Shown: piece by piece, positions 17,740 to 25,172 of the stretch
How positions within the stretch are numbered: the first letter of the stretch is position 1
Layout: every line of letters starts with the position of its first letter
Source: UBA7239 sp964509075
GTDB taxonomy: Bacteria; Pseudomonadota; Gammaproteobacteria; Pseudomonadales; UBA7239
Reading direction: 5' to 3'
NCBI GenBank assembly: GCA_964509075.1
Contig: CAZDWC010000005.1
Coordinates: 62,001-126,000, forward strand
DNA: 64,000 nucleotides
Translations under genes and position numbers: made by a program
Notes under the pieces: generated by a model
What the model was told of the DNA's origin: nothing
The model's database searches: none
The model's input: only the letters and a program-made list of their open reading frames with translations

Positions 17740-18321
17740 ATGCGAGCTTTCGTGACAATAAACAAGATTGGCTGCTTCTCTCCTGCAGTCGCTTTGGCTT
17801 TGTTGTCCCTGCTCGTTCCTTTCCTTGGCTGGGCAGACAATGCCCGCGATGTACAGGACGAAAACAACAAAGACAAACGGGACTATCACGCTGCCGGTTT
17901 GCAATACCCCAGTGATACACAAGTGCATGCGCTCGGCAATGAGGAGCTGGCAGCACTGGCGGCAGATATCAAAAGTGGTGATATGTCCGGCAAACAGCGC
18001 CAGGTTAACCAGCTCTGGCTGCGTGATGGTGCTGTCACAGACAAAAAACCGTTAACGGGTGGCAAGGCTGCGGGACGGGTGGCGCGTGCGGCGATCAAGC
18101 AGGCGTGGCAGCAATTTCGCGCAAGTGCCGAACACACCAGTAAATTGCTACCAGACAAGGATGGCGGTTATAACCTCGCTCCCCGGCGCAGTTCCACGGA
18201 TTACACGTTGCGCCTTGATGGCGGTGGTTTGAAAGTTGATGTCGAGGCAGGCAAAGCCAGCAGTTATGCCATTGAGTTGGACAACGATGGTGCCAGTCTT
18301 GAGTACCAGTACCGCTTCTAG
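17740..18321 (+). CDS. Secreted protein of unknown function
   Basis: A 193-residue protein with a clear signal peptide (basic start, hydrophobic core, cleavage after the Trp-Ala near residue 33). The mature part is rich in charged and polar residues, with an Asn/Asp/Lys-rich stretch first, a helical middle region and a short C-terminal region with alternating hydrophobic residues and a terminal Tyr-Gln-Tyr-Arg-Phe, an ending common among outer-membrane-associated beta proteins. It is preceded by 121 bases in which I see no gene. The family is not recognised. Confidence 0.75.
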   Translation: MRAFVTINKIGCFSPAVALALLSLLVPFLGWADNARDVQDENNKDKRDYHAAGLQYPSDTQVHALGNEELAALAADIKSGDMSGKQRQVNQLWLRDGAVTDKKPLTGGKAAGRVARAAIKQAWQQFRASAEHTSKLLPDKDGGYNLAPRRSSTDYTLRLDGGGLKVDVEAGKASSYAIELDNDGASLEYQYRF

Positions 18322-18397
18322 TTGACGGGTTCTGCATGTTACGGGGCGCCAGGGACGGCAATTTCTTTTCGTTGCCGGTTTTCTGTCACCGGCGGGC

Positions 18398-18406
18398 TGC
18401 TAGAAT
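18398..18406 (+). promoter_or_regulatory. Candidate extended -10 element upstream of the YajR-like gene
   Basis: TGCTAGAAT matches an extended -10 pattern (TG, one base, TAGAAT) 40 bases before the transporter start. The surrounding sequence has a Rich GC hairpin-like stretch but no clear -35. Low-confidence call based on sequence only. Confidence 0.35.
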
Positions 18407-18445
18407 GCGCGGCTTCTTCTCCCGCTGTCCTGGAGTCCGCTGTTC

Positions 18446-19804
18446 ATGCCTGTCAATCTGCAACAGGAAAAGCGCGCAGTCAGTACGCTGGCGGCGCTGT
18501 ACTCACTGCGTATGCTCGGGCTTTTCATGGTACTGCCTGTCATGTCGCTGTACGGCGCACAGTACGAGGCCAGTTCCGCTGTGCTGATCGGTATTGCCAT
18601 GGGGGCCTATGGCGCCTCGCAAGCCGTGTTACAGATCCCGCTGGGACTGTTGTCGGATCGTGTCGGGCGCAAGTCCGTCATTGTCGGCGGCATGGCCATG
18701 TTTATCGTCGGCAGTGTGGTGGCCGCGCTTTCCACGTCTATTTATGGGTTGATCATTGGTCGTGCCCTGCAGGGCAGCGGCGCCATCTCCGGCACCTTGA
18801 TGGCGATGGTGTCTGATCTCACCTCCGAGCAGAATCGCACAAAATCCATGGCTGCCATCGGTGCCAGTATCGGTTTGTCTTTTGGTGTCTCGATGATGCT
18901 GGGGCCGCTACTCACGCATGTCGGCGGTCTTTCGGGATTGTTCTGGGTCACGGCAATGTTGGGTGCTGCCGGTCTGTATCTGGTGTTTTTCGTATTGCCG
19001 GAGCCACCGGCAGAAATGGCACATTGCCCGCACCGCGACACCTTGCCGGTGCCGGCGCTATTCTGGCGTGTGCTGTGCGATGGTCAGCTCGCGCGCCTCA
19101 ATGCGGGTATCTTCTGTCTGCACGCCGTGTTGATGGCGTCTTTTGTGGTGGTGCCGCATCTGCTCGAGCAACAGTTGGGGCTGGATCGTCGTCACCACTG
19201 GGAGGTTTATCTACCGGTGCTGGGCGGTTCGTTTGTTGCCATGGTGCCGCTGATGGTGATTGGCGAGAAAAAACGCCTGGTTAAACAGGTTTTCGTGTTT
19301 GCGGTTTGTGCGCTTGCGTTTGCGCTGTTGTTTCTCGGCGCGGCCTATCCGTTCAATGCGGCACTGCTGGCGGGGTTGTTCCTGTTTTTTTTCGCATTCA
19401 ACCTGCTGGAAGCACAGCTGCCTTCATTGGTAAGCAAACTCACTTTCGCCGGTGGCAAAGGCACGGCGATGAGTGTCTATTCCACCAGCCAGTTTCTCGG
19501 CACGTTTGCCGGAGGAGCGTTTGGCGGGGTCATGCTGCATCTTGGTGAACCGCGCTGGCTGTTCTGGGCGCTGGCTGGCCTTGCGGCACTGTGGATCTGG
19601 CTTGCCGCGACCATGCAGGAGCCGCAGTACCTGACCAATCTCATGCTACCTTTCGCAGGCGATGCCGACACCATGCGCGAGCGTCTTGCCAGTGTTCCCG
19701 GTGTGTGTCAGGTACTGGTGGTGGCAGAAGAAGGCATGGCCTATCTCAAGGTGGATGATGCACTGCTCGACAAGTCTGCATTGGAGCAGCTGCGAGCGGT
19801 TTGA
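18446..19804 (+). CDS. MFS transporter with C-terminal ferredoxin-like domain (YajR-like)
   Basis: A 452-residue major facilitator with twelve membrane segments. The loop after the second segment holds Gly-Leu-Leu-Ser-Asp-Arg-Val-Gly-Arg-Lys, the MFS motif A, and the N-terminal Arg-Met-Leu-Gly-Leu-Phe-Met-Val-Leu-Pro is typical of YajR. The last ~65 residues leave the membrane and show a beta-alpha-beta pattern (Val-Cys-Gln-Val-Leu-Val-Val ... Ala-Tyr-Leu-Lys-Val), matching the YAM domain unique to the YajR group. It probably exports small hydrophobic or toxic compounds; the substrate is unproven. In many relatives this gene lies next to ssb and uvrA, which are not seen here. Confidence 0.88.
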   Translation: MPVNLQQEKRAVSTLAALYSLRMLGLFMVLPVMSLYGAQYEASSAVLIGIAMGAYGASQAVLQIPLGLLSDRVGRKSVIVGGMAMFIVGSVVAALSTSIYGLIIGRALQGSGAISGTLMAMVSDLTSEQNRTKSMAAIGASIGLSFGVSMMLGPLLTHVGGLSGLFWVTAMLGAAGLYLVFFVLPEPPAEMAHCPHRDTLPVPALFWRVLCDGQLARLNAGIFCLHAVLMASFVVVPHLLEQQLGLDRRHHWEVYLPVLGGSFVAMVPLMVIGEKKRLVKQVFVFAVCALAFALLFLGAAYPFNAALLAGLFLFFFAFNLLEAQLPSLVSKLTFAGGKGTAMSVYSTSQFLGTFAGGAFGGVMLHLGEPRWLFWALAGLAALWIWLAATMQEPQYLTNLMLPFAGDADTMRERLASVPGVCQVLVVAEEGMAYLKVDDALLDKSALEQLRAV

Positions 19805-19887
19805 AATCTGCCGATCTGCCCCCATATAGGAAGCGGCCTCAACAGATGCCGATTTTATTCCTGTGCTTTTCAAACGGAGAGACCATC

Positions 19888-20475
19888 ATGTTGCGCAAGA
19901 TTTTGACCGGATTGATCCTGCTGGCGCTCGCCGGTTGTGGCTACAACGACATGCAGCGGCAGGACGAAAACATCAACGCAGCCTGGTCGGAAGTGTTGAA
20001 CCAGTATCAACGTCGTGTGGATCTGGTGCCGAATCTCGTCGAAACCGTGAAAGCCTATGCTGCGCATGAAAAAGAAGTATTGACAGCCGTAACCGAGGCG
20101 CGTGCATCGGTCGGCGGCATCAAGGCGACACCGGAATTGGTGAATGATCCGCAGGCACTGGCCAGATTCCAGGAAGTGCAGGGCAGCATGACCAGCGCGC
20201 TGTCACGATTGATGGTGGTGGCAGAAAATTATCCGCAACTGAAAGCGGACCGCAATTTCCAGGATCTCGCCGCACAACTGGAAGGCACGGAAAATCGCAT
20301 CACGGTTGCGCGCAAACGCTATATCGAAGCGGTGCAGGAATACAACACCACCGTGCGCACGTTTCCTTCCAACCTGACGGCAAAGGTGTTTGGCATGGAG
20401 AAAAAACCGAACTTTACGGTTGATAACGAGAAAGCCATCAGCGTTGCGCCCAAGGTGGATTTTGGTTCGAAATGA
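19888..20475 (+). CDS. lemA: LemA family protein
   Basis: The ATG at 19888, with GGAGA eight bases before, gives 195 residues. The N terminus is a hydrophobic anchor that ends Leu-Ala-Gly-Cys, so it is likely lipidated, and is followed by the family's Tyr-Asn then Ile-Asn-Ala-Ala-Trp-Ser-Glu-Val-x-Asn-Gln-Tyr-Gln-Arg-Arg-Val-Asp-Leu-Val-Pro-Asn-Leu signature. The rest is a long helical bundle, ending with Phe-Pro-Ser-Asn-Leu. LemA proteins accompany TPM-domain proteins and are tied to envelope stress or metal-related processes, but the biochemical role is unsettled. Two TPM genes follow at once. Confidence 0.95.
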   Translation: MLRKILTGLILLALAGCGYNDMQRQDENINAAWSEVLNQYQRRVDLVPNLVETVKAYAAHEKEVLTAVTEARASVGGIKATPELVNDPQALARFQEVQGSMTSALSRLMVVAENYPQLKADRNFQDLAAQLEGTENRITVARKRYIEAVQEYNTTVRTFPSNLTAKVFGMEKKPNFTVDNEKAISVAPKVDFGSK

Positions 20476-20525
20476 TAGCGGTTCGAAATGACGACGGTGC
20501 AAAATAATTGCAGCCGGCCTTGTGC

Positions 20526-21413
20526 ATGATGGCATCCCGGTTGCGCGCCAGCACGCTGTTGTCGTTGCTGATTGCTTGTGTGCTGGCAATACTCATACTG
20601 CCGGCGGCTGCATTTGATGAGCCTGCTGCGGATCAACTGCAGGCGATTCCGCCGCTGACCGGCCCGGTGGTTGATCTCACCGGTACGCTGACGCCGCAAC
20701 AAACAGAACAGCTTTCGCAAAAACTGCGCAGCTTGCACGCTCGCTACGGTGCGCAGATGCAGGTATTGATGGTACCTACCACGCAGCCGGAAGATGCGTT
20801 CAGCTATTCCCTGCGCGTGGTGGAAAAATGGCAGCTGGGCAGCAAGGAAAAAGACGACGGATTGTTGTTGCTGATTGCCAAAAATGATCGCAGGACACAG
20901 ATCCAGACCGGTTACGGACTGGAAGGTGTGATACCGGATATTGTGGCCAAAAGCCTGTTGCGGGATACCTTGTCACCGTTTCTGAAACAAGGTGATTTTG
21001 CCGGTGGCATCAACGCGGTCATTGATGCCAGTTTCCAGCGCATCAGTGGCGAAGTGACCGCTATGCCTGAACAACAACCACAGCGACATGTGCGTGGTCA
21101 GCAACCTAGCTGGTTGGGGCCGGTGATTTTTGGCGCCATCATCATTTCCATACTCAGCAATATCATGGGTGGTTTTCTCGCTTCCGGTTTCGGAGCTGTC
21201 GGTGTGTTCCTGTTCGTGTGGCTGATTCTCGGTACTTCACTGGTGCTGGCCATACTGTTGGCTCTCGCTTCACCATTGCTGGCGCTGGCTTTCCGCCACG
21301 GTGGTGGTTATTACGGCGGTGGTGGATTTGGTGGTGGCGGCTTTGGTGGTGGCGGTAGTTGGTCAGGTGGCGGTGGCGGCTTTGGTGGCGGTGGCGCTTC
21401 GGGGGACTGGTGA
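20526..21413 (+). CDS. TPM domain membrane protein with Gly-rich tail (YgcG-like)
   Basis: The ATG at 20526 gives 295 residues; the ATG at 20529 is equally possible. It has a signal peptide ending near Ala-Ala-Ala-Phe, a TPM domain (Val-Val-Asp-Leu-Thr-Gly-Thr-Leu at the start, Lys-Asp-Asp-Gly-Leu-Leu-Leu-Leu-Ile-Ala then Gly-Tyr-Gly-Leu-Glu-Gly), one or two membrane segments and a C-terminal tail rich in Gly with Phe, Tyr and Ser. This is the normal YgcG architecture. The TPM fold has phosphatase-like activity in plants; its bacterial role is unclear. It pairs with lemA upstream. Confidence 0.92.
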   Translation: MMASRLRASTLLSLLIACVLAILILPAAAFDEPAADQLQAIPPLTGPVVDLTGTLTPQQTEQLSQKLRSLHARYGAQMQVLMVPTTQPEDAFSYSLRVVEKWQLGSKEKDDGLLLLIAKNDRRTQIQTGYGLEGVIPDIVAKSLLRDTLSPFLKQGDFAGGINAVIDASFQRISGEVTAMPEQQPQRHVRGQQPSWLGPVIFGAIIISILSNIMGGFLASGFGAVGVFLFVWLILGTSLVLAILLALASPLLALAFRHGGGYYGGGGFGGGGFGGGGSWSGGGGGFGGGGASGDW

Positions 21414-21913
21414 TGAATCTGCGCAGACTGCTCAAACATGTTTTTACTTTGCCCTTGCAGGTACGCAAGGTTTTCTCACCGCGGGTGTGTAGCAGCATCG
21501 AACAAGCGGTTGTACATTCGGAGTTGCAGCATCGCGGTGAAGTGCGTTTTGTCGTGGAAGCCGCCTTGAATGCTGCGCAATTACTGCGCGGCATGACCCC
21601 GCGACAACGCGCTGTGGAACTGTTTGCGCATCTTGGTGTGTGGGATACGGCGGACAATACCGGCGTGCTGGTTTATGTGTTGTTTGCCGAACGCAAACTG
21701 GAGATTGTCGCCGATCGCGGCATTGCTGCCTGTGTCTCGCAGGATGAGTGGGATGCCATCGCTCGCGACATGTCGGCAGCGTTTCGTTCAGGTGCGTTTG
21801 AGCAGGGTGCCATTGCCGGTTTACAACGCGTCACAGGCTTGTTGACAGTGCATTTCCCGGCAGCAGAGGTGGACAACCCGGATGAGCTGCCCAACTGCGT
21901 CATTCTGTTATAG
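21413..21913 (+). CDS. TPM domain protein (YgcG-like, second copy)
   Basis: The start overlaps the previous stop (TGATG at 21411-21415), so translation is probably coupled. The product is 166 residues and holds a TPM domain without signal peptide or Gly tail: Glu-Leu-Phe-Ala-His-Leu-Gly-Val-Trp-Asp-Thr near the middle, then Asn-Thr-Gly-Val-Leu-Val-Tyr-Val-Leu and Val-Ala-Asp-Arg-Gly-Ile-Ala. The lemA, long TPM, short TPM trio is common in proteobacteria. The last residues (Pro-Asn-Cys-Val-Ile-Leu-Leu) are typical. Confidence 0.9.
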   Translation: MNLRRLLKHVFTLPLQVRKVFSPRVCSSIEQAVVHSELQHRGEVRFVVEAALNAAQLLRGMTPRQRAVELFAHLGVWDTADNTGVLVYVLFAERKLEIVADRGIAACVSQDEWDAIARDMSAAFRSGAFEQGAIAGLQRVTGLLTVHFPAAEVDNPDELPNCVILL

Positions 21914-21918
21914 CGCCA

Positions 21919-22533
21919 TCAAGGCTTCGGAAATGTATCCATCAGCTTGTTGACAGCAATGCGCAAGGCAGCGCGACGCTCGGCTTCATTGACGCGTTCG
22001 CCGATGATGCGAGTGGCAGAACTGTGCCAGATAACGTTGCCTTGTGTGTCAACAGCGCCGAGATGCAGTGTGCCGGTGCGGTAAAACTCTGTTTCGTCTT
22101 TTGGTGCCTGCAAGCCCTGGTAGGTGGGTTTTTCGCCGCCGCCGAAGACCCAGCGCCAGCCGTAGCCACTGCTTTTTTGTTCGTTCTCGGCATTGGCGTT
22201 TCCATTCACGGCAGCTTCCTGTTGCGTGACCACGACGCGGTAATCCAGCGCAAAATCGCTTGTGCCTTTATCGATACGCTTGTAGCCAAGCTCAGCCATG
22301 TGTTTGTCGACATGTTCGCACAACACGCGGTCAAACTCTGCGGTGTGCGCCCCGTCTGGTTGGGTTTTGCCCAGTGCGGAAAAATCCCAGCGGTAGGTTT
22401 TCAGGCTGGAAAAATTTGCCGATGCCTCTGTGCTGTAGGTGTCAATTTCGGTGCGCTTGGAAGCGGTGCAGGCGATGACGCCGGTGAGCAGGGCGCCGAT
22501 GAGTGCCAGACGTGCCAGTTGAACAGTTTTCAT
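21919..22533 (-). CDS. DUF4136-type lipoprotein
   Basis: The ATG at 22533 gives 204 residues with a lipoprotein signal (hydrophobic core, then Val-Ile-Ala-Cys). The mature part starts with Phe-Ser-Ser-Leu-Lys-Thr-Tyr-Arg-Trp, the DUF4136 start pattern, and contains Asp-Phe-Ala-Leu-Asp-Tyr-Arg-Val, a Gly-Gly-Trp-like loop, Gly-Thr-Leu-His-Leu-Gly-Ala-Val-Asp and a C-terminal Arg-x-Ala-Val-Asn-Lys-Leu-x-Asp-Thr-Phe-Pro. Members are outer-membrane lipoproteins of unknown role. It begins two bases after the stop of the solute-binding protein gene on the same strand, so the two are probably one transcript. Confidence 0.85.
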   Translation of the reverse strand: MKTVQLARLALIGALLTGVIACTASKRTEIDTYSTEASANFSSLKTYRWDFSALGKTQPDGAHTAEFDRVLCEHVDKHMAELGYKRIDKGTSDFALDYRVVVTQQEAAVNGNANAENEQKSSGYGWRWVFGGGEKPTYQGLQAPKDETEFYRTGTLHLGAVDTQGNVIWHSSATRIIGERVNEAERRAALRIAVNKLMDTFPKP

Positions 22534-22535
22534 GA

Positions 22536-23294
22536 TTACTCCACTTCTACCTGAACGGGGATCCATTTGCTGATGATGGCTTTGAGAATGCCATTTCTCT
22601 GCAAGGTTTCCAGCTGCTGGTTGATGCTGCTCTGCAACTGTGTGTTGTTCTTGGCGACGGCCCAAGCGAGGCGCTCTTCCGTCAATGCGTGATTGAGGCT
22701 CATCAGATCCTGCTTGTTTCTGTCATTGGCAAGTGCCCAGCTGGTGGGGGCATCGTGTATGAAGAAATCCACATCGCCGCCTTCGAGTTTGCTGAATGCC
22801 TCGGCAACCGTGTCGCAGGTTTTGATGCTGGCATTTTTCAGGTTCTGCTCGGCAAACAGGGCGCCTTGCGAGTTTTTCTCGACAGCGATTTTGATGCCGG
22901 GGCGGAACATGGCGCCCTTGAAGCTGAGGCGGCCGGCATCGCTGAAGCGAATAATGGCCATCTGCCCGCTGTCCAGATAACTGTTGGTGAAACTGACCTG
23001 TTCACTGCGCTCAGGAGTAATCGCCATGCCGGTCATGATAATGTCGATTTCGCCGGCCTGCAGTGCGGGAATCAGATCCGGCAATTTTTTCTCGACAAAC
23101 TTGATGTCGCGTTTCATCAGTTTGCCGATGGACTCGGCGGCGGCGATATCAATGCCGGAGAGGTGACCATTTTCGCGATAGGACATGGGTGGATAGTCAG
23201 GGGCAACGCCGACGCGCAAGGCTTCTTTGGCCCAGCCCAGCGTGCTGCCGAGGAGCAGTAGCGCCAGTGCTGATAATTTCAGGACTCTGTGCAT
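22536..23294 (-). CDS. Periplasmic substrate-binding protein, family 3 (amino acid type)
   Basis: The ATG at 23294 gives 252 residues with a signal peptide ending at Gly-Trp-Ala-Lys. The mature protein has the SBP_bac_3 pattern: Leu-Arg-Val-Gly-Val-x-Pro-Asp-Tyr-Pro-Pro-Met-Ser-Tyr, then Ile-Asp-Ile-Ala, Gly-Glu-Ile-Asp-Ile-Ile-Met-Thr-Gly-Met-Ala-Ile-Thr-Pro-Glu-Arg and Asp-Phe-Phe-Ile-His-Asp. No ABC permease or ATPase gene is next to it, so it may be an orphan binding protein or a periplasmic sensor/dehydratase-like relative. The ligand is unpredictable. Confidence 0.87.
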   Translation of the reverse strand: MHRVLKLSALALLLLGSTLGWAKEALRVGVAPDYPPMSYRENGHLSGIDIAAAESIGKLMKRDIKFVEKKLPDLIPALQAGEIDIIMTGMAITPERSEQVSFTNSYLDSGQMAIIRFSDAGRLSFKGAMFRPGIKIAVEKNSQGALFAEQNLKNASIKTCDTVAEAFSKLEGGDVDFFIHDAPTSWALANDRNKQDLMSLNHALTEERLAWAVAKNNTQLQSSINQQLETLQRNGILKAIISKWIPVQVEVE

Positions 23295-23373
23295 GCGGTA
23301 TTCCTGTGCAGGCAATGCCGGTTGATCAAGTGCGCGGCATCATACCCGCAATCGTCAGGCGGGTGAATGGCGC

Positions 23374-24141
23374 TTACAAGGCTTTGGCCAACAGCGACAA
23401 ACCCATCAGCAGCGACAATGCCTCAAAGCAGCGTTTCACGACCCGGTTGCCTTTGGCAATGGCCAGGTGTGCGCCGAGATAGCCACCGGCAACGGAACCT
23501 GCCAGCAACATGGGCAGCCAGGTCCAGGCGATCTGTCCCTGCACGCCGAGCGTGATGGCGCCGGTCGCGTTCCAGAACAAACCGACCAGTATCAGCGTAT
23601 AGGCCACGGCTCGGCTGTAGTCGAAGCCGAACCAGCGCACCAGCCACATGGTCACGAAGAGGCCGGTGCCGGATGTGAGTGAGCCGTTGAGAAAACCGAT
23701 GGCGAACAATGCCACGGCGCCGACGAGGTAGCCGTGGCGGTCGCGGTGTTTGGCATTGGCGCTGTTACCGAGTGCCGGATTGCACAGGGAGTAGAGACCG
23801 AGGCCGATGGTCAGCAGGCCGAGCAGTAATGTGCAGAGTTGGGCCGGAATGGCCAGCACCACGCGCGCGCCAACAAATACGCCGGGCAAGCCACAGGCGA
23901 GGATATAGCCGGCGAAACGCCAGTCGAGCGCCTTCTCGCGCGCGTGGCGCAAGGTGGCGCCGATACCCAGCGCGACGCTCGCAACCTTGTGGGTGGCCAA
24001 TGCGAGTGGGAAGGGCAGCCCCAGCAGAATCAGCACCGGCAATTGCACCAGGCCGGCACCACCGCCAGCCAGTGCCGACAGCAGGTTGGCGATCAGGGCG
24101 GCGACAAACAGTGCCGCTTGCAGCAGCAGGTCATGCAGCAC
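23374..24141 (-). CDS. Sulfite exporter TauE/SafE family membrane protein
   Basis: A 255-residue protein of about eight membrane segments with the two-fold repeat of this family: an N-terminal Leu-Ala-Gly-Gly-Gly-Ala-Gly-Leu-Val-Gln-Leu-Pro motif, Ala-Thr-His-Lys-Val-Ala, and in the second half Asn-Gly-Ser-Leu-Thr-Ser-Gly-Thr-Gly-Leu and Gly-Gly-Tyr-Leu-Gly-Ala-His-Leu-Ala. Members export sulfite or organosulfur anions, though most are untested. The gene is 18 bases after nadC on the same strand. A link with the sulfatases in this window is possible but only by theme. Confidence 0.88.
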   Translation of the reverse strand: MLHDLLLQAALFVAALIANLLSALAGGGAGLVQLPVLILLGLPFPLALATHKVASVALGIGATLRHAREKALDWRFAGYILACGLPGVFVGARVVLAIPAQLCTLLLGLLTIGLGLYSLCNPALGNSANAKHRDRHGYLVGAVALFAIGFLNGSLTSGTGLFVTMWLVRWFGFDYSRAVAYTLILVGLFWNATGAITLGVQGQIAWTWLPMLLAGSVAGGYLGAHLAIAKGNRVVKRCFEALSLLMGLSLLAKAL

Positions 24142-24159
24142 GGGGCAATGCTGCGCAGA

Positions 24160-24999
24160 TCAGAAAAAGCGCATCGACAAGTCGATGGCGCGGCAGTGCT
24201 TGGTGAGACTGCCAATGGAAATGAAATCGACGCCGGTTTCGGCAACGGCGCGCAGGTTGTCGTCGCTGACACCGCCAGAAGCTTCCAGTTTCGCACGTCC
24301 TGCAGTGCGTTTGACGGCATCTACCATGTCGTCAAGCGTGAAGTCATCGAGCATGATCACTTCACAGCCGGCGCTGAGTGCCGCATCGAGTTCATCGAAA
24401 TTCTCGACTTCCACTTCCACGGGTTTACCGGGTGCCTGCGCGCGCGCCTGCTGTACGGCTTGTGCAATGCCGCCACAGGCCGCGATATGGTTTTCCTTGA
24501 TCAGGAAGGCATCGTAGAGGCCGATGCGATGGTTGTGGCAGCCGCCAACTGCGACGGCATATTTCTGTGCCGTGCGCAAACCGGGAATGGTCTTGCGTGT
24601 GTCGAGCAGGCGCACACCGGTGTTGGCGACAAGGTCGGCGTAATGGCGGCAGGTAGTTGCCGTGCCCGACAACAATTGCAGGAAGTTGAGTGCCGCGCGT
24701 TCGGCCGTAAGCAGGCTGCGCGCCGGGCCTCTCAGCGTGAACAGGGCAGTATCGCCATCGACACGCTGGCCTTCCGCTACGCGCCAGTCGATCTGGATGC
24801 TGGTATCAACCTGCCGCATCACTTCATCTACCCAGGGGCGACCGCAGATGACGGCCGCTTCGCGGGTAATGACACGCGCCTGTCCATGCTGGGCGGCGGG
24901 AATCAGGCCGGCCGTGATATCGCCGGTGCCGATGTCCTCCGTGAGCGCTGACTGGACGTGCTGGATAATGCTGTGCTGCAGGTGCTGGATGCGGTGCAT
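24160..24999 (-). CDS. nadC: Nicotinate-nucleotide pyrophosphorylase (carboxylating)
   Basis: From the ATG at 24999 the enzyme is 279 residues, the normal length; upstream in-frame starts only add unconserved sequence. It converts quinolinate and PRPP to nicotinate mononucleotide in NAD synthesis. Recognisable are Leu-Thr-Glu-Asp-Ile-Gly-Thr-Gly-Asp-Ile-Thr at the start, Glu-Arg-x-Ala-Leu-Asn-Phe-Leu-Gln-x-Leu-Ser-Gly-Thr-Ala-Thr, Asp-Thr-Arg-Lys-Thr-x-Pro-Gly-Leu-Arg, and near the end Leu-Glu-Ala-Ser-Gly-Gly-Val then Ile-Ser-Ile-Gly-Ser-Leu-Thr-Lys. Catalytic and PRPP-binding residues look intact. Confidence 0.97.
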   Translation of the reverse strand: MHRIQHLQHSIIQHVQSALTEDIGTGDITAGLIPAAQHGQARVITREAAVICGRPWVDEVMRQVDTSIQIDWRVAEGQRVDGDTALFTLRGPARSLLTAERAALNFLQLLSGTATTCRHYADLVANTGVRLLDTRKTIPGLRTAQKYAVAVGGCHNHRIGLYDAFLIKENHIAACGGIAQAVQQARAQAPGKPVEVEVENFDELDAALSAGCEVIMLDDFTLDDMVDAVKRTAGRAKLEASGGVSDDNLRAVAETGVDFISIGSLTKHCRAIDLSMRFF

Positions 25000-25172
25000 G
25001 AGAGTGTCAGATTCTGAGCGAATGGCGACATTTTTACAGATAAATGCGCAGGCAGCCATCATTGCGCCACTGTGCTGCGGTATTTCTTGTGTTGGTGGAG
25101 GGGCACCCATATCATGCAGATCGCGGCCGGGATTTTACGCAAAACAATGAATCGGCCTTGTGGAGCAGTGGC

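Noticed and set aside
21301..21410. Gly-codon repeat as a possible tandem DNA repeat or CRISPR-like array
   Set aside because: It is the Gly-rich tail of the TPM-domain protein; repeats are short, imperfect and coding, with no spacer structure.
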